Assembly (NCBI GenBank): GCA_018700525.1
Contig: JABITN010000248.1
Location: 1 to 55,924 of the forward strand
From: Opitutales bacterium
GTDB lineage: Bacteria; Verrucomicrobiota; Verrucomicrobiia; Opitutales; Opitutaceae
Direction of reading: 5' to 3'
DNA length: 55,924 nucleotides
Under the pieces are notes generated by a model. That model saw nothing but the letters and a program-made list of their open reading frames with translations, was not told where the DNA came from and ran no database searches. Made by a program: the position numbers and the translations under genes. Below, piece by piece: positions 34,323 through 41,985 of this stretch (the first letter of the stretch is position 1; each line of letters starts with the position of its first letter).

Positions 34323-35513
34323 TTATTCGATTTCCGTCGAAAGCTCGATGCGGGCCGTCTTATTGGGAGCGACGAAGGCATTGAGTACTTCGAACTCCAA
34401 AGAGATTGACTCTACTGCCGTCCCAGTTCGAACCATCAACCGCTCGGAACTATGCTGCGAGACAGTGAAGGTCGACGCATGCTGATGCAGACCAAAAGGA
34501 CTTAGGCTGCGCAAATGGAAATCAGCATCGGAATGATTGTGGATCGTAAAGATGAGGATCTCCCCATCTTGATAGGTAACATCGCCGACCGTGAGAGACG
34601 CTTCCAAAAGCGGTTGCAGATGGGCAGCTCGGCCCATGAGCCAGTTCTTGAACCACACAACCGTGCGACGATCGAAAAGAGCCTCCTTCATCGATTCTGC
34701 TGAACGCTCCTTAGCGAAGACCAAAGTAACGGGTCGATGCCCTCCTTTGTGTGGCTCGTAATCCCAATCGATTAGATCGTGCACATCCGACGCTCCAAAC
34801 AAAGTGAGATTCTTGTCTAACGCCATTCTAAAGGCGTCTTCCGAATAATTCTTCCCATTGGCGATCTCAATCCCGTGCAGCAATCCCTTCCTTATGTTCT
34901 TTTTGTGAAAATCGGAAAGCACTGGTATTCCATTCGGGAAATCGGAACCCCACCACGAGTGATTCCAAAAGACGAGAGCTCCTTGCTTATTGGCGGCTTC
35001 AACCGCGTTCTGAGCGGGCCACTCACGAGCCGCATTTCGGAAATCGGTCGAGCTGTTAAGCTCCGCTGATTCCGGTACATGGTAGAGCTTATTGGCGTCT
35101 TTAATGAAAATCGCGTTCATGTGGCTGGCCGGCGCCTTGCGAGTGATTTCGGCACCCGGGATAACGATTAATTTCGAATACCGAGCCGCGTCCGCCGCTT
35201 CTTCGAAAGAGCGGTTGCGATCTTTGTGCGGCAAGTCCGCAATATGCGGTTGATACTCAAGGTGCTCGGTTATCGCCATCGCATCTAGCCCATCGCGCAC
35301 CGCTTCGCCAACGCGTATCTTCGGCCAAACGTGGCCGTCGGAAAACACAGAGTGCGTGTGTGGATCGAATACGAGCGTCAGATATTCCTCGGTATCGGGA
35401 AAGATGATCTTGCGAGCCTCTTCTTTTGGCGGCTGCGGAGCCAATCCATGGCCCAGGACCGAAAGGGAAAGAAGAAATGAAAAAAGGAATAAAAGCAGAT
35501 GTCGTAGTATCAT
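34323..35513 (-). CDS. Secreted PHP-domain metal-dependent phosphoesterase-like protein
   Basis: A 396-residue protein with a signal peptide (MILRHLLLFLFSFLLSLSVLG). The PHP metal motifs are FDPHTHSVFSDGH (HxH at about residues 52-54), AMAITEHLEYQPH, GAEITRKAPASHMNAIF, FWNHSWWG and the FGASDVHDLIDWD block (DxH). A C-terminal beta domain (about 285-396) follows. Exported PHP proteins of this CehA/McbA-like sort are hydrolases of unknown natural substrate. It stands alone, flanked on both sides by gene remnants (34191-34322 and 35607-35783), which suggests a rearranged neighbourhood. Confidence 0.85.
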   Translation of the reverse strand: MILRHLLLFLFSFLLSLSVLGHGLAPQPPKEEARKIIFPDTEEYLTLVFDPHTHSVFSDGHVWPKIRVGEAVRDGLDAMAITEHLEYQPHIADLPHKDRNRSFEEAADAARYSKLIVIPGAEITRKAPASHMNAIFIKDANKLYHVPESAELNSSTDFRNAAREWPAQNAVEAANKQGALVFWNHSWWGSDFPNGIPVLSDFHKKNIRKGLLHGIEIANGKNYSEDAFRMALDKNLTLFGASDVHDLIDWDYEPHKGGHRPVTLVFAKERSAESMKEALFDRRTVVWFKNWLMGRAAHLQPLLEASLTVGDVTYQDGEILIFTIHNHSDADFHLRSLSPFGLHQHASTFTVSQHSSERLMVRTGTAVESISLEFEVLNAFVAPNKTARIELSTEIE

Positions 35514-35606
35514 AATATAGTCGATTCGATGGGAGGGGTAAACGATGAACCCTACCCTTTCGCGATCTGACTTTGTTTACAAGCTCTGCAATGCCTCAAT
35601 CTTGCT

Positions 35607-35783
35607 CTAGCCGAGCTTGGCACCCGAGCAGGACCCTAGCGTATTGCCATCGATGTCGAGGAAAGCCCCAATCGGATCGCCGCCATAAACCGTAACCGGG
35701 TCGGAGATGGTAACGCCTCGTTCCTGCAAAGATTTTCCGCGACGTACGAATCCCGCACTCTTAATGTGAGGCCCGCGAGCTTC
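35607..35783 (-). pseudogene. Remnant of a VOC/glyoxalase-family protein (C-terminal part)
   Basis: The minus-strand frame that contains the SDR gene continues after its TGA with EARGPHIKSAGFVRRG, SLQERGVTISDPV and GGDPIGAFLDIDGNTLG, ending at TAG (35607-35609). The order (ERGV, then a dP loop, then F-L-D-x-D-G-N-T-L) is the classic end of a vicinal-oxygen-chelate domain. No N-terminal half or start is present, so it is a truncated relic, apparently cut where the SDR gene now begins. It may be missed by automatic annotation. Confidence 0.5.
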
Positions 35784-36545
35784 TCAAGCGTGCATGACCT
35801 GACCGCCGTCTATATTGATCGTCTGCCCCGTTATGTTCTTAGCGTGATCCGACGCTAGATAAACCGACATAGCGGCGAATTCTTCCGGTGTCTGCCATTG
35901 CCCAAGAGGTGAGACCTGTCTAATTTTCGTTTTCGCCCAATCGGGGTAACTCTGTCGTTCCTCCTCAGGTAGGTTCGCTTGAGAGGACTCCCAAACGGAC
36001 TCGTTTAAGTCGGTACGCACCATTCCGGGCGACAAGGCATTAACGCGCACGCCATAGCTAGCGAAATCACGGGCAGCACATTGCGTAAAATTGATGAGTC
36101 CCGCTTTGGCCGCGCTGTAGGGGGGATCGGTCTGCGAACCAATTTGGCCGGCCACAGATACGAGAAACTGCAACGAGCCCTGTTTGCGGCCGACTAATTG
36201 GGGTGCGAAGGCATGGGCGATGTTCACGGCTCCGATCAAATTGACTTCAAGCGTACGAGCCCAATCCGTCGGCTCCAGCTTCCAAAACGGAAAGCCGAAT
36301 TTCCCAGATCCCGCACCGACTGAAAAGACAATGTGCTCGGCCTCGGAATACGCAGCCGCAAAGGCCTGCACCTGTTCGAGCGAAGTGACATCGCCAATAG
36401 TTATATCGATCGCGGATGATCCAGATTCGCGATCGAACCCTACGACCCGGCAGCCTTCATCCTCAAAACCATTCGCAATGGCCCTACCGATACCCTTGGC
36501 CGCTCCGATAACCGCGACCGTTTTTCCGGTGAGATTCAAATCCAT
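35784..36545 (-). CDS. Short-chain dehydrogenase/reductase
   Basis: A 253-residue SDR; start MDLNLTGKTVAVIGA at 36545, since longer frames add an unrelated leader. Cofactor motif GAAKGIGRAIANGF, then VVGFDRES (acidic residue, NAD preference). Catalytic serine in FLVSVAGQIGSQ and YSAAKAGLINF as Y-x-x-x-K. The ending ITGQTINIDGGQVMHA is the standard FabG-like C-terminus. The NNAG motif is altered to SVGAGSG. Substrate unknown. The stop borders a VOC remnant on the same strand. Confidence 0.88.
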   Translation of the reverse strand: MDLNLTGKTVAVIGAAKGIGRAIANGFEDEGCRVVGFDRESGSSAIDITIGDVTSLEQVQAFAAAYSEAEHIVFSVGAGSGKFGFPFWKLEPTDWARTLEVNLIGAVNIAHAFAPQLVGRKQGSLQFLVSVAGQIGSQTDPPYSAAKAGLINFTQCAARDFASYGVRVNALSPGMVRTDLNESVWESSQANLPEEERQSYPDWAKTKIRQVSPLGQWQTPEEFAAMSVYLASDHAKNITGQTINIDGGQVMHA

Positions 36546-36744
36546 AAAAGAAGCTTGGTATCCAAAACCTTTCATGACGATGCTATTTTGAATAGGGGCG
36601 ATGCGCAGAGAATCGCCGTTAACGAGGCTATGGACAAACGCTAATCTCCATGGAATATGACAATTCTTGAAGTTTAGCATCTTACTAGAGCTCAACCTCA
36701 AGCGGAAGGATCAACTAGCGAAAACTTCGAATATCGCACTATCG

Positions 36745-37011
36745 ATGAAAACTGATTCAAAACCCAAACAAAGCGATAAGTATGATCGCATCCATATTGC
36801 GTCCTCTCTCGCCCTGCTTCTATTGGCAACCGGAGCAGGATTATTTGCTTGGTACTCCTTTGCGAATGAGGCTCTGTATTCTCCTTTTGGAATTCTAGCG
36901 ACCGATAACGCTGATCCCAGTTTCTACATCGGAATCAGCGTGTATATAACGATCGGCTCAGCTCTAGTGCTGACTGCCTTTATTCGCCTGGCGATTAAAC
37001 TTACAAAATAG
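36745..37011 (+). CDS. Small two-helix membrane protein, unknown
   Basis: An 88-residue protein starting at MKTDSKPKQSDKYD. A charged N-terminus leads into a first helix (IASSLALLLLATGAGLFAWYSF) and a second (FYIGISVYITIGSALVLTAFI), with a short tail. I do not recognise the family. It is divergent from the SDR at 35784-36545 and lies 116 bp before another SDR on the plus strand. It looks real because the frame is clean, and helix placement and composition fit a small inner-membrane protein. Confidence 0.55.
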   Translation: MKTDSKPKQSDKYDRIHIASSLALLLLATGAGLFAWYSFANEALYSPFGILATDNADPSFYIGISVYITIGSALVLTAFIRLAIKLTK

Positions 37012-37047
37012 AGATCAAGCCTAGTCCCTCGATTTATGCATCCGAAC

Positions 37048-37073
37048 GATGGCGGCGGATCTCCGAGCCGCCA
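37048..37073. repeat. Single-arm copy of palindromic repeat family P1
   Basis: The sequence gatggcggcggatctccgag and the following ccgcca match the arm of the P1 element at 29500-29525 around the core ggatctccgagc. The arm is itself self-complementary (ggcggcgga / tccgagccgcc with one bulge). No second arm is seen nearby. It lies in the 116-bp gap before the SDR at 37128. Confidence 0.5.
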
Positions 37074-37127
37074 CAGGTACTCGCTTTTATTCGTGATTTA
37101 TCCTAAGTCATCATCCATCGTTTTGCC

Positions 37128-37811
37128 ATGGCTCAACATGTTTGCATAACGGGTTGCACGAAGGGACTAGGACACGCGCTCGCACAGTGGTTTTCGAATG
37201 AGAAGTGGATCGTAAGCGGGCTCGGTCGCAATGCCGAGTCCATCAAAGCTCTCCAGCGCGAAGCTACTGGGGAAAACGGTTTTTTCGGCGTGACCGATGT
37301 TACCGATGACTCTGCCGTCAGCGCCTTCGCCGCAGACCTTACTGCCAGACTTGGCGTACCCGATCTACTGGTGAATAACGCAGGAATCATAAATGCCAAC
37401 GCCCCCTTATGGGAAATTCCGCCAGAAGAGTTTGGGACTGTCGTCGACGTTAACATCAAAGGCGTGTTCAACGTTCTAAGGCATTTTGCTCCGAGGATGA
37501 TCGAACGAGGCAGCGGAGTTATGATCAATCTGAGTTCCGGTTGGGGCCGTTCCACATCTCCCGAAGTCGCTCCCTACTGTGCCACTAAATGGGCTATCGA
37601 GGGGCTGAGCCAGGCTATGGCACAGGAACTGCCCGCAAGTATTGCAGTCGCCGCGATGAACCCCGGCATCATCAATACCGAAATGCTCCAAAGTTGTTTC
37701 AGTGAAGACGCTGCAAATTTCGAAGACGCAACTCAATGGGCAAAACGTGCCGGCCCGTTCCTTGCAAAGCTCGACGCATCGGTTAACGGCAAGCCTCTCA
37801 CTGCTCCGTGA
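37128..37811 (+). CDS. Short-chain dehydrogenase/reductase
   Basis: A 227-residue SDR with cofactor motif TGCTKGLGHALAQW, VSGLGRNAES (arginine suggesting NADP), the structural NNAG (LLVNNAGIINANAP), catalytic serine in MINLSSGWGRST and Y-x-x-x-K in PYCATKWAIEGLSQ. The PGIINTEML segment is the usual substrate loop. It is slightly short, lacking the last strand of FabG-like enzymes. It is not obviously in an operon. Substrate unknown. Confidence 0.88.
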   Translation: MAQHVCITGCTKGLGHALAQWFSNEKWIVSGLGRNAESIKALQREATGENGFFGVTDVTDDSAVSAFAADLTARLGVPDLLVNNAGIINANAPLWEIPPEEFGTVVDVNIKGVFNVLRHFAPRMIERGSGVMINLSSGWGRSTSPEVAPYCATKWAIEGLSQAMAQELPASIAVAAMNPGIINTEMLQSCFSEDAANFEDATQWAKRAGPFLAKLDASVNGKPLTAP

Positions 37812-38387
37812 GGTAGAGTCAGACAACTAGATCTGGGAGTTACTATAGGAGGTTCGGAAACAAAGTGGGACGTCTATCCTGCTACTGAAACACGAGCCGA
37901 AAAATCTTGCGTACCCATTGAATGAATTCGTCTGACTTTTATCGACGGCCCAAAACAGTTTAACTTTTTCCACCGTATGCAGTTAGATCCGAGCGGCTAT
38001 CCATTAAATGCTTTGGTCGACTCCTACTTCTAATCATAAGATCCCGCTAGCGCAGATAGCCCCGGATCCAAACATCACCTCACTTGAAGCATACGGACAG
38101 CACATTCGCTAGAGGCTATTAATTATAGCCCGCCTGAGTCGTTGAAGGGGGTTTTGCCGATCGAATTGCGGATTTCGATTCGAGTAATACCCTAAGGCTA
38201 TTTCGAAATCAGGTACCGAACTTTGCGACACTTGAATCGGGAAACGATGAAACAATCGAAATTCAGCGAAAAGGACGGGTATTGTGCATTAACTGACTTA
38301 TTTAACAGTCCAATGCTCGATTTCAATCAGCTTGGACTGAGCGCCTTTACCATTGCCCTGCTACTTTTTTCTCAGCAGCTTTTTCGC
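37812..38387. other. 576-bp intergenic region without recognised gene
   Basis: Scanned on both strands: no frame with coding character, no tRNA and no strong hairpin. The reading frame of the following gene is open upstream from 38223, but the residues before 38388 do not resemble its family, so I treat this part as leader or spacer. Confidence 0.4.
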
Positions 38388-38975
38388 ATGTCCAACTCGC
38401 TATCCTTGAACGCTTTTCTCGTAAAAGAACATGTCGGTATTTTCAAAGCCGCGAACAACTTCGATATCTACGACCCGCAATCAGGTCGGATTATCCTCGA
38501 ATGCCGCGAAGAGCGCCTTGGTTTGTTCACCAAGATACTTCGCTTCACCGACTACAAAAAACACACCCCTTTTCACATCGAAATCCGAGAGCCTAACGGC
38601 AAGACGCTTATCCATATTAAACGCGGCATCTCGCTCTTTCTTTCAAAAGTTGCCGTACACGACGAGAACGATTCGCCGCTTGGCAGTTTTAAGCAGAAGT
38701 TTCTTTCGATTGGCGGCAAATTCGATGTCGTCGATTCCAACGACCAATTGCTTTGTCAGCTCAAAGGTAAATGGACTGGTTGGAATTTCTCCTTCGGCCT
38801 CGAGAACGTGGAATTCGGTCACGTATCCAAAGAATGGAACGGACTAGGAAAAGAGCTATTCACCAGTGCCGACAACTACATGCTCACGATCGACGAAAGC
38901 CTCGAGGCTGATCACCCATTGCGAAAACTCATCATGGCTGCAGTCATGTGCATCGATATGGTCCTTAAGGAGTGA
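38388..38975 (+). CDS. LURP-one-related / scramblase-like family protein
   Basis: A 195-residue protein starting at MSNSLSLNAFLVKEHVGIFK. The twelve-stranded tubby-like fold of LURP-one/scramblase proteins is suggested by alternating short strands: NNFDIYDPQSGRIILECRE, FHIEIREPNGKTLIHIKRG, KVAVHDENDSPLGSFKQK and FDVVDSNDQLLCQLKGKW, with the hydrophobic C-terminal helix KLIMAAVMCIDMVL. The family is widespread, binds lipids or acts at membranes, and has no defined bacterial function. A longer in-frame start at 38223 is possible but adds sequence without family resemblance. Confidence 0.75.
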   Translation: MSNSLSLNAFLVKEHVGIFKAANNFDIYDPQSGRIILECREERLGLFTKILRFTDYKKHTPFHIEIREPNGKTLIHIKRGISLFLSKVAVHDENDSPLGSFKQKFLSIGGKFDVVDSNDQLLCQLKGKWTGWNFSFGLENVEFGHVSKEWNGLGKELFTSADNYMLTIDESLEADHPLRKLIMAAVMCIDMVLKE

Positions 38976-39070
38976 TGTTGAAAGCCGGGTCCGGAGGCCT
39001 CGATCCACGTTATCAGACTCACCGGTGACGCGAGACGTCTCAGCTAGCTCATGATGGCAATCGAAAGTTT

Positions 39071-40237
39071 CTATTTAACCTTTTTGAAGCGAATTTGCAG
39101 CTCTTTCTCGATCTCTTTAAGACGTTTCATGTCCTGCCCTGTTATAAACGCAATAGACACTCCAGTCTTACCGGCTCTGGCGGTCCGACCACTCCGGTGC
39201 GTGTAGTACTCGATCTGGTCTGGCAATTGATGATGAACTACGTACTGAAGGTTCTCGACATCGATCCCACGAGCGCAGACATCGGTCGCCACCAAAATTT
39301 GAGTACGCTCCTTTTTAAACCCGCGCATCACTTTTTCGCGATCCTTCTGAGACAATTCGCCTTGAAGAACTCCAACCAGAAATCCTTCATCTTGCAAGTG
39401 CTTGGCCAAATTATTGGTACCGGCTCGAGAACGGCAAAAGACAAGACCGCGATCCTCTCCTTGAGCCTTTAAAAAGCGAGTAATCTCCACGAATTTTTCC
39501 TCGATACGACAAACGGCGTATTTGTGTTCGATATTGCTATTAACTACATTTCGACGATCGACCCGTATCGTATGCGCCTCGGTTGACATGTAATTCTTGA
39601 TCAACTGACGCAGAGCCTTGGGCATCGTAGCCGAGAAAAGCCACGTGCGGCGCTTGACCGTGAGGTGCTCCAAAATCGTCTCGAGTTCTTTTTTGAAGCC
39701 CATGCTCAGCATTTCGTCAGCCTCGTCCAAGATAGCGATGTGCACACCCGATAGATCTAACGCGTTGATCTTCAGAAGATCGATGAGTCGACCGGGCGTA
39801 GCCACGACGATGTGGGTAGGTCGATTGAGCGCTGCGCGCTGCTTTTCGATAGGATCGCCTCCGTAAACCGCCTCCGTAAAAATCCGCTCGGAAGAATAAC
39901 GAGCGAAACGAAATAGTTGTTTGGCGATCTGCTTTGCTAGCTCGCGTGTCGGAGCGAGCACCAGTCCCTGAATCTTTTGGATCTTCGGATCGACGTACTG
40001 AAGCAGAGGAATTCCAAAGGCTGCCGTCTTACCTGTACCCGTTTGAGCCTGCCCGATGAAATCGCCTCCATTCTGAAGCAAGTGCGGAATGGCCTCCTGC
40101 TGGATTTCGGTAGGTGTGATGATATTGTTTTCTTCCAAAGCCTGTATGAGCTTAGAGGAAACTCCGAGTTCTTTAAAATTTTTCAAAGCGAAGGCATATG
40201 TGCTCAAAGAAAGTCCGCTGGCAAGGACGGACTCCAT
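39071..40237 (-). CDS. DEAD-box RNA helicase, DeaD/RhlE-like core
   Basis: A 388-residue helicase with canonical motifs: Q region ITPTEIQQEAIPHLLQ, Walker A AQTGTGKT, PTRELAKQ, ATPGRLIDLL, motif II DEAD (LDEADEMLSMGF), SAT, then VATDVCARGIDV and HRSGRTARAGKTG. It ends soon after the second RecA domain (IEKELQIRFKKVK), so it lacks a C-terminal RNA-binding extension. The likely start is a TTG at 40186 giving (M)KNFKELGVSSKL; the ATG at 40237 adds 17 residues without family resemblance. Role: RNA remodelling, possibly cold adaptation or ribosome assembly. Confidence 0.9.
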   Translation of the reverse strand: MESVLASGLSLSTYAFALKNFKELGVSSKLIQALEENNIITPTEIQQEAIPHLLQNGGDFIGQAQTGTGKTAAFGIPLLQYVDPKIQKIQGLVLAPTRELAKQIAKQLFRFARYSSERIFTEAVYGGDPIEKQRAALNRPTHIVVATPGRLIDLLKINALDLSGVHIAILDEADEMLSMGFKKELETILEHLTVKRRTWLFSATMPKALRQLIKNYMSTEAHTIRVDRRNVVNSNIEHKYAVCRIEEKFVEITRFLKAQGEDRGLVFCRSRAGTNNLAKHLQDEGFLVGVLQGELSQKDREKVMRGFKKERTQILVATDVCARGIDVENLQYVVHHQLPDQIEYYTHRSGRTARAGKTGVSIAFITGQDMKRLKEIEKELQIRFKKVK

Positions 40238-40356
40238 TTACGGCAAATCCGAGCTGAGTTTTGTAAATGTTCCTATGGGAATCCCCTATAGCCCGACGCG
40301 AGCTTGAAAATTTGATCGCTTCCAGTGCACCCTTCCCTTCAACATTCCTAGCAGCC

Positions 40357-41115
40357 ATGAAAAAGAAACTCCTACTCGCTACTTCCTTGATCGCCCTATC
40401 GCTTTTTCCGGCTTTTGCCGCCGAGGACAACCAAATCGCCGAAAGCCAGCAAAAGTGGATCGCCAACTACCAAAAGCAGGCAAACGTTCCGAAACCGGAG
40501 AGCATGTTATTAAACACCTCTCCTGAACCGAGCTTGAACAAAGACTTCGTCAGTCTATACAATGGCAAAAACCTGAACGGTTGGACTCCATACGGCGGCC
40601 ACTGCGCATTCGAAGCGAAAGGCGACGTAATCGTCGGTACGACCATACATGGATCTCCCAGTACCTATCTCTCCACTATCAAGGACGACTACGCCGATTT
40701 TATTTTCACTGCCGAGTTGAAATGGGAAATCGACGGCAACACCGGTTTCATGTTCCGGGGGCAAGTCAAGGTGGATGCCAAAGGTAAGCAAACGGTCTTT
40801 GGCCCTCAGGCCGAAATGGAAGCCGATTCGAAAAAACGTTTCTGGTCGGGTGGCATCTACGGACAATCATGCGGCGGTTGGTACTATCCGCTTTGGCTTA
40901 ACGCCCACGAAAAAGCCCGTAATGCGGTGAAATACGACGGATGGAATCGCATCACCGTAGAATCTATAGGCAATCTCTCAAAGACCTGGATCAACGGGGT
41001 ACCTGCTGCACAATGGAAAAACGACGAATATTTAAGAGGCTTTTTCAGCCTTCAAATCCACTCAGGCAAAGAAGGCTCTGTTCTCTTTCGCAACATTAAG
41101 GTCAAAGAGCTCTAG
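40357..41115 (+). CDS. DUF1080 (3-keto-disaccharide hydrolase-type) secreted protein
   Basis: A 252-residue exported protein starting at MKKKLLLATSLIALSLFPAFA (signal peptide). The domain begins FVSLYNGKNLNGWTPYGG and shows the family markers VIVGTTIHGSP, FIFTAELKWEIDGNTGFMFRG and the closing GFFSLQIHSGKEGSVLFRNIKVKEL. DUF1080 is a jelly-roll fold, shown in some members to cleave 3-keto-glycosides made by Gfo/Idh enzymes. The window has four Gfo/Idh genes but none adjacent, so any shared pathway is inference. Divergent from the helicase gene. Confidence 0.88.
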   Translation: MKKKLLLATSLIALSLFPAFAAEDNQIAESQQKWIANYQKQANVPKPESMLLNTSPEPSLNKDFVSLYNGKNLNGWTPYGGHCAFEAKGDVIVGTTIHGSPSTYLSTIKDDYADFIFTAELKWEIDGNTGFMFRGQVKVDAKGKQTVFGPQAEMEADSKKRFWSGGIYGQSCGGWYYPLWLNAHEKARNAVKYDGWNRITVESIGNLSKTWINGVPAAQWKNDEYLRGFFSLQIHSGKEGSVLFRNIKVKEL

Positions 41116-41199
41116 GCCAACTCTAACGGAGCATTAAACCCAAGATGTTTCAAGCGCTCCCTAAAATCGGATTCGTTCCCAAATTATTTCATCTGTTAA

Positions 41200-41895
41200 G
41201 TGTTTCCTGATTACGCCTGTATCAGAGAGGTCGGCAGTTTCGAGGAGCTCGTTTCGACGCCTTTCGCCAACCGCGTCAATGCCCATTGCTGGGTACGATC
41301 CCTGGCCGGAGATTTCAACGAGATCGTGAATCGCCTCGATATTCGCGATGAAATCGCAACACTCGAAGGTGAAGCGTTGCAGGACCTTGAATTGAGCGAT
41401 TCCGGCAAGATTGCCCGCGACGCTTTGATCGAAGATCAACGTCTTCTCAGCGAATTCGGACTCTCCCCGATGCTGGATTGCATCCCCGCCTATCCCCGCG
41501 ATCCCGATGCAGGCGCCGTGCCGACCGACGTATACTCCTATCACGTTGACAGCGCGACTGCCGAGGCTGACACCTACCTTTGCAGCTACAACGAAGCCTC
41601 ATCGGAGGGTCTTCGAAACGAAGACGCGCTGCGACGCATCGACATTCCCGAAACGCGAGCCGCCTTGCTCGACCAATACGGAGGAAAAGACGACACCGGT
41701 TTCCTCGCCTACCTGAAAGACAATTTCTTAGATCTCCACTACATGCCAATACTCAAAGCCAAGCCCTACACCTTCGGCCTCGGCAATCTCTGGCGAATAG
41801 CAACTCAATACCCTGGAAGTCCCGTGCCACCCTGTATCCATCGCGCCCCCACGACCTCTCCGGGTCGACCTTCGAGATTGCTGCTTATAAGTTGA
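41200..41895 (+). CDS. Fe(II)/2-oxoglutarate oxygenase-like protein (DUF1826-like)
   Basis: A 231-residue protein with a GTG start immediately after an in-frame TAA at 41197; there is no ATG alternative in frame. H115-x-D117 (VYSYHVDSAT), H214 (PPCIHRAPTTSPG) and R226 (SRLLLIS) are arranged like the HxD...H...R facial triad and 2-oxoglutarate arginine of non-heme iron oxygenases. GNLWRIATQYPGSPVPPCIH is the most conserved-looking block. I cannot place it in a named family with certainty; it resembles DUF1826-type sequences. It sits 90 bp upstream of, and on the same strand as, the ferritin-like/ATP-grasp fusion gene, so the two may work together. Confidence 0.6.
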   Translation: MFPDYACIREVGSFEELVSTPFANRVNAHCWVRSLAGDFNEIVNRLDIRDEIATLEGEALQDLELSDSGKIARDALIEDQRLLSEFGLSPMLDCIPAYPRDPDAGAVPTDVYSYHVDSATAEADTYLCSYNEASSEGLRNEDALRRIDIPETRAALLDQYGGKDDTGFLAYLKDNFLDLHYMPILKAKPYTFGLGNLWRIATQYPGSPVPPCIHRAPTTSPGRPSRLLLIS

Positions 41896-41985
41896 TAGGT
41901 TCGAACGATTCAGCAAGTCAGGGCTGAAGGTATAGCTCGACTGGTAGGCAAGCTGGTCTACCGTAATCATCCGATAAGGGTATAA

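Noticed and set aside
4720-34325. Idea that TAA is reassigned as a sense codon, because two frames continue past it
   Set aside because: Many intact genes here (for example those ending at 4780, 33857 and 50362) end naturally in TAA; local mutations or relics explain the cases better.
41145-41210. ATG at 41145 as the start of the Fe/2OG-like gene
   Set aside because: It is in a different frame and ends after 21 codons; using it would need a frameshift that nothing supports.
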